Assembly (NCBI GenBank): GCA_937897665.1
Contig: CALCPB010000613.1
Location: 1-5,335, forward strand
DNA length: 5,335 bases
Reading direction: 5' to 3'
Source of the DNA: an uncultured Halomicronema sp.
Lineage (GTDB): Bacteria > Cyanobacteriota > Cyanobacteriia > Phormidesmidales > Phormidesmidaceae
Numbering within the stretch: position 1 is the first letter of the stretch; each line of letters opens with the position of its first letter. Of the stretch, positions 1 to 5,335 are shown piece by piece. Position numbers and translations under genes: made by a program. The notes under the pieces were generated by a model. That model ran no database searches, was not told the origin of the DNA, and worked only from the letters and a program-made list of their open reading frames with translations.

Positions 1-237
1 TTCTGCGGCGATCGCAGCCCCTTGATAGGCCCGTCGAGCCGCTAGTTCGGTGCGTAGCGTCGCTGCCGTTGTCTGCAAGTCTTCGACTTCGGCGCGCCGC
101 TGTTTGGCCTCGGCATCATATAGCTGTCGCCAGTTGGCCGCACTCTGATAAGCCTGGTCGCGTTCCTGACGAGAGGCTTCAAGCTGCTGCTGCAGGGTGC
201 GAATTTCGGTTAGCCAGCGGGTAATTTCCTGAGTCAT
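1..237 (-). CDS. Coiled-coil hypothetical protein, 5' portion (runs off left edge)
   Basis: The frame starts at an ATG whose first base is 237 and stays open for 79 codons to the window edge, so the C-terminus is missing. A good ribosome binding site, GGAGAA (248-243), lies 5 bases upstream and supports this start. The visible protein opens MTQEITRWLTEIRTLQQQLE and is almost entirely charged and helical (Gln, Glu, Arg and Ala rich), with heptad-like spacing of Leu and Ala from about residue 9 to 70, indicating a coiled coil. No signal peptide, membrane segment or catalytic motif is visible. The pattern (short Trp-containing helix, then Gln/Glu/Arg coil with AANWRQLYDAEAKQRR) resembles small conserved cyanobacterial proteins of unknown function, recalled from memory and not searched. 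It lies 54 bases downstream of the site-2 protease on the same strand and may share its transcript. Function unknown. Confidence 0.82.
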   Translation of the reverse strand, partial: MTQEITRWLTEIRTLQQQLEASRQERDQAYQSAANWRQLYDAEAKQRRAEVEDLQTTAATLRTELAARRAYQGAAIAAE

Positions 238-291
238 GATGCTTCTCCGGGGCAAACATAGCCAGCCCGACTCGCCTGGGGATGCTTCATC

Positions 292-1767
292 CTAGAACAA
301 AAGCGCTTTCAGCGGTTCCGGGGTAGGCAACACAATCAGGACTAAAATTGTGAGCGCCAACAGTCCCCACAGATCGCGTTTCTCATCCAGTTCACTCACA
401 TCATTGAGGGCCGGTTCATCAATGGCTGGTATAAAGAATAGCAAAACCGCCCAAATCAGCAGTTCACTGTGCACCAGCGTCAGCCCTAAGACCAAAAACC
501 GACAGACTTGACCGATAATCGCGCCGTTGCGCTGCCCATACATGGCGTGCACAATATGGCCGCCATCTAACTGCCCCACCGGAATTAGATTAAGTGCCGT
601 GACGACTAAACCTAAGCAGCCGGAAACGGCCACCGGATGCAGGTGAATGGCACTCTCCATGCCGACTTGACTGCCGAGAGCGAGCTTGCTGAGCAAGGCC
701 AGCGCGATGGAAGCACCCGGATCCAGAGCTTCAAAGTTCAACAGGCTGGCATTCTCCGGCATGGTGACCACTTCGGAATGGGCCAAGCCCCAAATCAGCA
801 GCGGTAGCGCCATGACTAGCCCTGACAGCGGCCCAGCAATACCGACGTCGAACAGGGCGCGGCGGTTGGGCACGGGCGATCGCAGCTGAATAAAGGCCCC
901 AAACGTGCCTAAGAAAAAAGGGATAGGAATGAAATAAGGCAGCGTCGCCTTCATCTTGTAGCGCCGCGCCATCCAATAATGGCCAAACTCATGCAGGCCC
1001 AAAATGACCATCAGCGACATCGCGTAGGGCAATCCCTGCAGAAAGAGATTGGGGTCAGCCTGCAGCGATTCTTCGGTGACACCGGCGATCAAGGCCCCGA
1101 CCATCGTCGTGGTGAAGAGCGTGGCGATCAATAACCCCAGCGCAATTACCGGACGCGTGAGCTTTTCGGGCCGTGCAGGGGCGTCAGCCGTTTTGCGTTC
1201 TGGGTTGGGCACGAGGGCAAAGAACGGCTTACCCTGCTGACCCTCTTGAAAAATGACTAAAAAGCGTTTGCCAAAGTTGGCTTCGATATTTTCCCGTACG
1301 GTGTCATAGGCCACGGTGGGAGAAGAGCGCAGCTGGCCTTTGCAGATCAGGGCTTGAGCCCGGTACTCAATATTTTGCAGGTAGTAAACTGACCAGGGAA
1401 AACAGTGCTGAATGGTGGCTTCTTCGGCCTTGTCGAGGGGCGGCAGGGTGGCTTTTGCAGCGGCGGCTTTGAGGGCGGCAGCGGCAGCGGCGGGGGTGTT
1501 ACCGCTCGCCTGACCGGCCTTGGGGGGAATGCGCCCCCATTGAATCAGCGTCCAGTACAGCACTGGGCAGAGAATGAACAGCCCCAGTAAAATGCCTACC
1601 GGAAAAGGCTCATCAGCGCGATCGCTGACGCTCCAAAAGGCCAACACAAACGCTGGAATCATCATGACCAGCCACAGCATCCAGGTGGGCGTCCGGGTGA
1701 GACCCGCAACGCTGCGTTTCACCACGTAGTAGGTAAAGACGCTGAGCAGAAGCAATAAAATCAGCAT
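292..1767 (-). CDS. Site-2 protease family (M50) intramembrane metalloprotease, EGY/Slr0643-like
   Basis: This 491-residue polytopic protein is a membrane-embedded zinc protease that would cut transmembrane segments of substrate proteins. The zinc-binding motif HEFGH is at residues 259-263 (H259, E260, H263) inside a hydrophobic helix. The third ligand motif, N-x-x-P-x-x-x-L-D-G, is at 393-402 (D401), followed by GH. Hydrophobic helices lie near 1-17, 29-47, 56-77, 204-230, 244-264, 306-328, 380-398, 417-447 and 466-482. Before the catalytic core, residues 107-192 form a soluble domain containing KGQLR (143-147), matching the G-x-L-R signature of the plant plastid EGY proteins and their cyanobacterial relatives; Synechocystis Slr0643 is of similar length and has been linked to acid acclimation (from memory). 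An alanine-rich linker spans residues 93-106. The start ATG has a weakly placed AGGA (1782-1779) 11 bases upstream. All catalytic residues are present, so it should be active. Substrate unknown. Confidence 0.95.
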   Translation of the reverse strand: MLILLLLLSVFTYYVVKRSVAGLTRTPTWMLWLVMMIPAFVLAFWSVSDRADEPFPVGILLGLFILCPVLYWTLIQWGRIPPKAGQASGNTPAAAAAALKAAAAKATLPPLDKAEEATIQHCFPWSVYYLQNIEYRAQALICKGQLRSSPTVAYDTVRENIEANFGKRFLVIFQEGQQGKPFFALVPNPERKTADAPARPEKLTRPVIALGLLIATLFTTTMVGALIAGVTEESLQADPNLFLQGLPYAMSLMVILGLHEFGHYWMARRYKMKATLPYFIPIPFFLGTFGAFIQLRSPVPNRRALFDVGIAGPLSGLVMALPLLIWGLAHSEVVTMPENASLLNFEALDPGASIALALLSKLALGSQVGMESAIHLHPVAVSGCLGLVVTALNLIPVGQLDGGHIVHAMYGQRNGAIIGQVCRFLVLGLTLVHSELLIWAVLLFFIPAIDEPALNDVSELDEKRDLWGLLALTILVLIVLPTPEPLKALLF

Positions 1768-2015
1768 GTTGATTACAGTCCTGCTCGTCTAACGACAGGC
1801 AAGCCACGTTTAGCCCTTAGCGGTGTGACGGCTTGCAGAGATACCCTGATCAAAACTGTTGTCCTTTTGTCCATTGTGCCAAGGGTTAAGCTGGCCGACC
1901 AAAGCATAACCTAGAGCCCATGATAGGCTAGACAGCTGTTCAAGAGAATACGCTACGGAAAGCCGATTTTCTTTCCTCAAGCTTAGTCTTGCATCGTGAG
2001 CACCCAGCCGCTGCC
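1768..2015. promoter_or_regulatory. Divergent intergenic region between the protease and the MBL-fold gene
   Basis: This stretch must carry promoters for both flanking genes because they are transcribed away from each other. No strong consensus promoter is evident. On the plus strand CATAAC (1905-1910) is a weak -10 candidate without a clear -35 box. A short direct repeat, TTGTCC at 1859-1864 and again at 1867-1872, with the two copies starting 8 bases apart, could be a regulator contact site but may be chance. No open frame with family-like sequence was recognised here. The last 27 bases (1989-2015) would be coding if the MBL-fold gene uses the TTG at 1989. Confidence 0.4.
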
Positions 2016-2693
2016 GTGTCTACTAAACAACCGCACCCAATTCTCGACGGTGTCTTTGCCTTTCCCCCTAATCGAGCCACGATGGGCGGCACCGCATACT
2101 TCATTGTAGAGAAGGATTCGACCGGTAGCCCAGCCAATCTGCTGATCGACGCCCCGGCCAACGATCCGGCGCTGCTGCAGTTCATTGCCGATCACGGCGG
2201 TGTGCGCTATTGGGCCATTACCCATCGGGGGGCGAGCGGCGCGGCGAAATCACTGCAGGCAGCCTGGCAGTGTGACGTGCTGGTGCAAGAGCAAGAAGCG
2301 TATCTGTTGCCCGATTTGCCTCAGCTCGTGACCTACCAGGATCACTATGCCTTAGGCTGCCACGGTGAGATTCTCTGGACACCGGGGTATTCGCCAGGCT
2401 CAGCCTGCGTGTATCTGGCCCAACACGGCGGGATTTTATTTACGGGCAGACATTTGCTGCCCAACCGCGATGGACAGCTGCAACCGCTCCGCTTCTCTAA
2501 AACCTTTCACTGGCCCCGCCAGCTGCGCCAGGTCGAGCGCTTACAAACTCGGTTTACCGCTGATACCCTGGCCTATGCTTGCCCAGCCGCCAATACGGGC
2601 TTTTTGCGGGGGCAACGCCTGGTGAAAGCGGCCTACCCCCAACTGCAAGCGATCGATACGGCTCAGCTCAAAGATCACCCGGTACTGCTGTGA
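2016..2693 (+). CDS. MBL-fold protein with degenerate metal site (cyanobacterial family)
   Basis: The layout matches the metallo-beta-lactamase fold: a beta-rich N-terminus with GGTAYFIV, an LLIDAP strand end, a THRGASG loop, a PGYSPGS loop, then ILFTGRHLL and KTFHWPRQ. Numbering from GTG 2016 gives about 225 residues. The zinc motifs are nearly all altered. HxHxDH is replaced by H-R-G-A-S-G, the PGHSPGS histidine is Tyr, and the Asp of the LFTGD-type motif is Arg. The fold is therefore probably retained without a dinuclear hydrolase centre, as in what I recall of close cyanobacterial homologues (FAFPPNR near the N-terminus, ANTGFLRG near the C-terminus). No signal peptide or membrane helix, so probably cytoplasmic. 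The start is uncertain: an in-frame TTG at 1989 gives 234 residues, there is no ATG upstream before the stop at 1929, and neither candidate has a clear ribosome binding site. I chose GTG because STKQPHPILDG then begins at the expected distance from FAFPPNR. Function unknown. Confidence 0.85.
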   Translation: MSTKQPHPILDGVFAFPPNRATMGGTAYFIVEKDSTGSPANLLIDAPANDPALLQFIADHGGVRYWAITHRGASGAAKSLQAAWQCDVLVQEQEAYLLPDLPQLVTYQDHYALGCHGEILWTPGYSPGSACVYLAQHGGILFTGRHLLPNRDGQLQPLRFSKTFHWPRQLRQVERLQTRFTADTLAYACPAANTGFLRGQRLVKAAYPQLQAIDTAQLKDHPVLL

Positions 2694-2739
2694 AGACCGC
2701 TCTGCTTTCATCGCATCAGGATGACTCGTCAGCCGGAGA

Positions 2740-2758
2740 GGCCGACGGGTTGTCGGTC
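2740..2758 (+). terminator. Small hairpin after the MBL-fold gene, possible terminator
   Basis: GGCCGAC (2740-2746) can pair with GTCGGTC (2752-2758) around a five-base loop, giving 7 pairs including one G-T wobble. It lies 47 bases past the MBL-fold stop and before the permease gene, where a terminator is expected. The only T run (TTTT, 2771-2774) begins 12 bases after the stem, so it is not a classical intrinsic terminator. It could be incidental in this GC-rich spacer. Confidence 0.25.
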
Positions 2759-2819
2759 ATGAGGCCGCCCTTTTAGCGTATGGTTATTTCCGTGGTTCGG
2801 TCGATCTAGGACAGTTGGT

Positions 2820-3845
2820 ATGGCTCGCTCTAGCGCCCTACGTTATTACATCATTACTCGACTGTTGCTGGCACCGCTGATGATCTGGACCATCACGACG
2901 GTCGTCTTTTTACTGCTGCGGGCAACACCGGGTGATCCTATTGATGCGCTCCTCGGCCCCCGGGCGCCAGAGGCTGTCAAAGAGTCGTTGCGGCAGCAGT
3001 TGGGGCTCGATGCGCCGTTAATTGTGCAGTATCTGCGATACCTCAGAGACTTGTTCTCGTTTGATTTGGGCACCTCAGTGGCGAGTCAAGGCCAAACCGT
3101 TTGGGAAATTATTGGCGACCATTTTCCGGCCACTGTGGAGCTGACGCTCTGTGGCATGTTGGTGGCGGCCAGCGTCGGCCTGACGGTGGGGGCGATCGCC
3201 GCCGCTAAACCTAACTCGCCGCTCGACGCCGGGGGACGGCTGTTTGGCATCATCACCTATGCCGTGCCGATGTATTGGTTTGGCATGCTTTTGCAACTCT
3301 TGTTTGCGGTGCAGCTGCGGTGGTTTCCCATTGGCACGCGGTTTCCCCTCAGTGGCACCCCACCGGCTGGGCCTACCGGCCTTTATCTGCTAGATAGTGT
3401 GCTCATGGGGCGGCCTGATCTATTCGTTACCACCCTGCACCATTTAGCCCTGCCCAGCTTGACGCTCGGTATTTTGATCAGCGGTGTCTTTGAACGCATT
3501 GTGCGGGTTAATCTGAAGCAAACGCTGCGGGCCGATTATGTCGAAGCGGCTAGGGCGCGAGGCATTCCAGAATGGCGGATCGTGACGGCCCATGCCCTCA
3601 AAAATGCCCTGATTCCAGTGGTCACGGTGCTCGGACTGACCTTTGCCTCTCTCTTAGGGGGTGCCGTCTTAACCGAAGTGACCTTCTCTTGGCCAGGGTT
3701 AGCCAATCGCCTCTATGAAGCGATCGCCCAGCGCGATTATCCCGTAGTGCAGGGCCTCATGGTCTTTTTTGCCATGATTGTGGCGCTGGTCAGCATCGCG
3801 ATCGATCTGCTCAATGCCTATGTCGATCCGCGGATTCGATATTGA
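2820..3845 (+). CDS. ABC transporter permease, DppB/OppB (peptide/nickel) family
   Basis: A 341-residue inner-membrane permease subunit, one of two channel-forming partners in importers for peptides, nickel or related solutes. Length and layout fit DppB/OppB. The first helix (about 9-34) ends in the family's RATPGDP signature (34-40). A periplasmic segment with a QQLGLDAP element follows, then LRDLFSFDLGTS (75-86). Further helices lie near 103-129, 141-168, 205-225, 262-285 and 310-335. The cytoplasmic EAA loop, which docks on the ATPase, is visible as YVEAARARGIPEWRI (240-254), followed by HALKNALIPVV (258-268). The C-terminus ends in the typical DPRIRY. The ATG is preceded by AGGA (2808-2811) with 8-base spacing, a good site. 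Nothing appears truncated. No DppC, ATPase or binding-protein gene lies beside it in the window, so its partners must be encoded elsewhere. The substrate cannot be told from the permease alone. Confidence 0.95.
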   Translation: MARSSALRYYIITRLLLAPLMIWTITTVVFLLLRATPGDPIDALLGPRAPEAVKESLRQQLGLDAPLIVQYLRYLRDLFSFDLGTSVASQGQTVWEIIGDHFPATVELTLCGMLVAASVGLTVGAIAAAKPNSPLDAGGRLFGIITYAVPMYWFGMLLQLLFAVQLRWFPIGTRFPLSGTPPAGPTGLYLLDSVLMGRPDLFVTTLHHLALPSLTLGILISGVFERIVRVNLKQTLRADYVEAARARGIPEWRIVTAHALKNALIPVVTVLGLTFASLLGGAVLTEVTFSWPGLANRLYEAIAQRDYPVVQGLMVFFAMIVALVSIAIDLLNAYVDPRIRY

Positions 3846-3951
3846 TGATTGGCCCCGCTGACGGTCTGCTGAGGATGCAGTGAGCGCCGGGTAGACATGG
3901 CATCACCGGCATGGCCTGCGCCGCCGCCGATATAGAGATTGTTTGTGCGGG

Positions 3952-3981
3952 CTGGCAGAACGCGAACCAAGCTTCTAGAAT
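3952..3981 (+). promoter_or_regulatory. Putative sigma-70-type promoter for the two-helix membrane protein
   Basis: CTGGCA (3952-3957, four of six matches to TTGACA) and TAGAAT (3976-3981, five of six matches to TATAAT) are separated by 18 bases. Transcription would begin near 3987-3989, leaving a leader of about 27 bases before the ATG at 4015. The element sits in the only spacer upstream of that gene. It was found by eye, with no experimental or statistical support. Confidence 0.35.
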
Positions 3982-3998
3982 TGCGGTAATTGCAATTC
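3978..3998. repeat. Inverted repeat GAATTGC-N7-GCAATTC, operator-like
   Basis: GAATTGC (3978-3984) and GCAATTC (3992-3998) form a perfect 7-base inverted repeat with a 7-base spacer. Its right half is also part of a perfect 10-base palindrome, AATTGCAATT (3988-3997). It overlaps the end of the putative -10 box and the expected transcription start, where a repressor would act, and ends 16 bases before the ATG at 4015. No T run follows, so it does not look like a terminator for the permease gene. It could equally form a weak RNA hairpin in a leader. The AT-rich sequence stands out from its GC-rich surroundings. Confidence 0.45.
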
Positions 3999-4014
3999 CG
4001 TGCTCCCTTCTCCT

Positions 4015-4794
4015 ATGTCTGGTCGCGTTCCTCGCAGAGCCTTAGCGCCTTCTCGGCGTTCCACTCCAGTGGCTTCACGGTTGTTTGGTCAACGACAAAT
4101 GTGGACGCGCTTAGCTGCCTATCGTCCTCTCGGCGTGCTGGCCAGCATTTGGGTCGGGCTGTTGGCGATTGTGCTACTGGCCTATGGGCAGTTGCTACGC
4201 ACCCATGTGGATGGCGCTGAAGGCAATCCTGCAGGGGTTGAGGCGTATCCTCACGAGCAGCGGGATGCCGCTGCCTCACCCAACGCCACCCCGGATAAGG
4301 CGCAGGCTGAGGAATTAGATCCAGCGGCGGCATTAGAGACCGAGGCGATCGCGGCTAGTGAGAATGAACTCTCATTCTGGACGCTGGTGGCTTTAGTCGG
4401 CACCTGTGCGATCGGGTGTTGGCTGCTATCGGTGGTGCTCAAGTCGCCGCGACGAGTCCGCCGCCAAACGTCGCCTAGGCCCAAAAAAACTCGGAAACAA
4501 CCGCTTTTAGGGGCTCGTCAGCGCGGTCAAGGCCCTGCTCACGCCGGTCAACCAGGGGGCGCAAAAGTGCCCCGCTTAGATGCCTACAATCCGGCTCAAC
4601 CGTTGATGGCTTCCCCTCAACCCCGACCAGGAACGTCGGCACCGCAGGAGCCGGTGCTACCACCACAATCGCCTCCACCTTCAGACGTGACGGTGGTTTC
4701 AGAACAATTTCAGCACCGCTTAGACTGGCCTGATACGAGTTTGGTGAATACGGAAGACGTCCGGCAACGGCGATCTCTCTCCTCCTTTCTGTAG
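4015..4794 (+). CDS. Two-helix membrane protein of unknown function with proline-rich tail
   Basis: About 259 residues from the ATG at 4015; an in-frame GTG at 4000 would add five residues, but ATG fits the putative promoter better. Neither start has a ribosome binding site, because the bases upstream are pyrimidine-rich. Numbering from GTG 4000: a basic N-terminus (SGRVPRRALAPSRR), a first membrane helix near 44-66, an acidic Ala/Glu-rich segment near 70-122, a second helix near 124-147, then a strongly basic stretch (RRVRRQ, PKKTRKQ) and a Pro/Gln-rich tail ending in DVRQRRSLSSFL. By the positive-inside rule both ends should be cytoplasmic and the acidic loop periplasmic or lumenal. The orderly C-terminal tail after a low-complexity linker suggests a conserved binding peptide; I think similar tails occur in other cyanobacterial hypothetical proteins, not verified. 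No enzyme motif is visible. It follows the permease after 169 bases and probably has its own promoter. Confidence 0.8.
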   Translation: MSGRVPRRALAPSRRSTPVASRLFGQRQMWTRLAAYRPLGVLASIWVGLLAIVLLAYGQLLRTHVDGAEGNPAGVEAYPHEQRDAAASPNATPDKAQAEELDPAAALETEAIAASENELSFWTLVALVGTCAIGCWLLSVVLKSPRRVRRQTSPRPKKTRKQPLLGARQRGQGPAHAGQPGGAKVPRLDAYNPAQPLMASPQPRPGTSAPQEPVLPPQSPPPSDVTVVSEQFQHRLDWPDTSLVNTEDVRQRRSLSSFL

Positions 4795-4858
4795 TGGGCG
4801 ACAGCTGCTTAGGGGGGTGGCAAGTTGAACACTGCGGCTTAGATAATCCGGTTTCTGT

Positions 4859-5335
4859 TCACCAGCCACCGCCTTCGCAATCCAGCAGTTGATTTAGCGT
4901 CTTGAGGGTCGCCTCATCGGCCTCGGTCTGGAGTTTGACCGTGACGGCGACGTTAATTAGTTCCATCCGTAGCCGCATGTAATAGGCGGTCAATACCTCC
5001 TGCGGTGGGCTCATTAAACGGGCCTTGGGCACTGGCACAGTGTCAAAGGCATCTTGGGGGCTGTAGCCCAATTTGGCCATCAAGGCAGTGATGACATAAC
5101 GCTGCTCGGGGCGAGCGACATCTAGCCAGACTTGCATGGGTTGCGTCAGGAGTCGTCGTTGTTCCGCAGTCGTTACTTGTCGCTGTAACCAGGCTTCGGA
5201 TGTGGAAATTGGCCAGTCAGGGGTTTCCCCATCGACTTTGGCAAAAGCGTGGGCCTCTGCAAACGAGATCGTCCCGTTACCGTCATAATCGGCAGACTCA
5301 ACGGCATGGCCGAGGCGATCGCGACCGCTGAGTCC
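4859..5335 (-). CDS. EF-hand-containing protein, C-terminal portion (runs off right edge)
   Basis: The frame ending at the stop 4861-4859 stays open to the window edge, giving 158 residues with the N-terminus missing. The first Met within the window (5137) has no convincing binding site, and the frame above it encodes recognisable protein, so it is probably internal. Residues 16-27 of the visible part (5290-5255) form a canonical 12-residue EF-hand loop, DYDGNGTISFAE, with calcium ligands at D1, D3, N5, S9 and E12 and Gly at position 6. It is preceded by GRDRLGHAVESA and followed by AHAFAKVDGETPDWPIS and TSEAWLQRQ. The rest is helical with no membrane segment. The EF-hand followed by an AHA-type helix and a TSEAWL-like segment recalls the C-terminal part of cyanobacterial caspase-like or C13-like peptidases, but the catalytic domain would lie outside the window, so this is only a hypothesis. 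The gene converges on the two-helix membrane protein with a 64-base gap and no clear terminator. Confidence 0.8.
   Translation of the reverse strand, partial: GLSGRDRLGHAVESADYDGNGTISFAEAHAFAKVDGETPDWPISTSEAWLQRQVTTAEQRRLLTQPMQVWLDVARPEQRYVITALMAKLGYSPQDAFDTVPVPKARLMSPPQEVLTAYYMRLRMELINVAVTVKLQTEADEATLKTLNQLLDCEGGGW

Noticed and set aside
731..976. Minus-strand frame of 81 codons inside the protease gene
   Set aside because: It lies out of frame within the strongly supported site-2 protease, is Arg/Pro/Ala rich and matches no family pattern.
1940..2225. Two minus-strand frames over the start of the MBL-fold gene
   Set aside because: They overlap each other and the MBL-fold coding region, and show no recognisable domain; the plus-strand frame has clear family motifs.
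4013..4333. Minus-strand frame of 106 codons antisense to the two-helix protein
   Set aside because: The plus-strand frame has helices, charge organisation and an ordered C-terminus; the antisense frame is low-complexity and crosses the putative start region.
4795..4858. A bidirectional terminator between the convergent genes at the right end
   Set aside because: No stable stem with a T run could be found in the 64-base gap on either strand.
4859..5137. A 92-residue gene starting at the Met at 5137
   Set aside because: The frame is open above this Met to the window edge and encodes an EF-hand there, so this Met is probably internal.

Overview
This window very likely comes from a cyanobacterial chromosome, probably a filamentous or Leptolyngbya-like lineage with moderately high GC. 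Two lines of evidence support this. The palindrome GCGATCGC (HIP1, a hallmark repeat of many cyanobacterial genomes) occurs at least seven times in 5.3 kb, and nearly all the proteins look like families conserved in cyanobacteria. No RNA gene, insertion sequence, CRISPR array, prophage gene or obvious mobile element was seen. The region reads as ordinary core or accessory chromosome, not as a defence island.

Layout. Positions 1-1767 hold a minus-strand pair: an EGY/Slr0643-type site-2 protease (292-1767) followed 54 bases later by the 5' part of a small coiled-coil protein (1-237) that runs off the left edge. A divergent intergenic region of about 220-250 bases separates the protease from a plus-strand gene for a metallo-beta-lactamase-fold protein lacking the usual metal ligands (2016-2693). 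A 126-base gap containing a small hairpin leads to a DppB/OppB-type ABC transporter permease on the plus strand (2820-3845). A 169-base spacer with a promoter-like element and an inverted repeat precedes a two-helix membrane protein of unknown function (4015-4794, plus strand). Converging on it from the right is the 3' part of a minus-strand gene (4859-5335) that encodes a textbook EF-hand loop and continues beyond the window.

How the genes relate. The protease and the coiled-coil gene may be co-transcribed. The other genes look like separate single-gene units: the permease has no ATPase, partner permease or binding-protein gene beside it in this window. No shared pathway can be supported from the sequence.

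The most interesting points are the metal-site-less beta-lactamase fold, the partial EF-hand protein whose first Met within the window (5137) is probably not its start, and the inverted repeat overlapping the putative promoter of the unknown two-helix protein. I see no convincing evidence of a wholly new multi-gene system.
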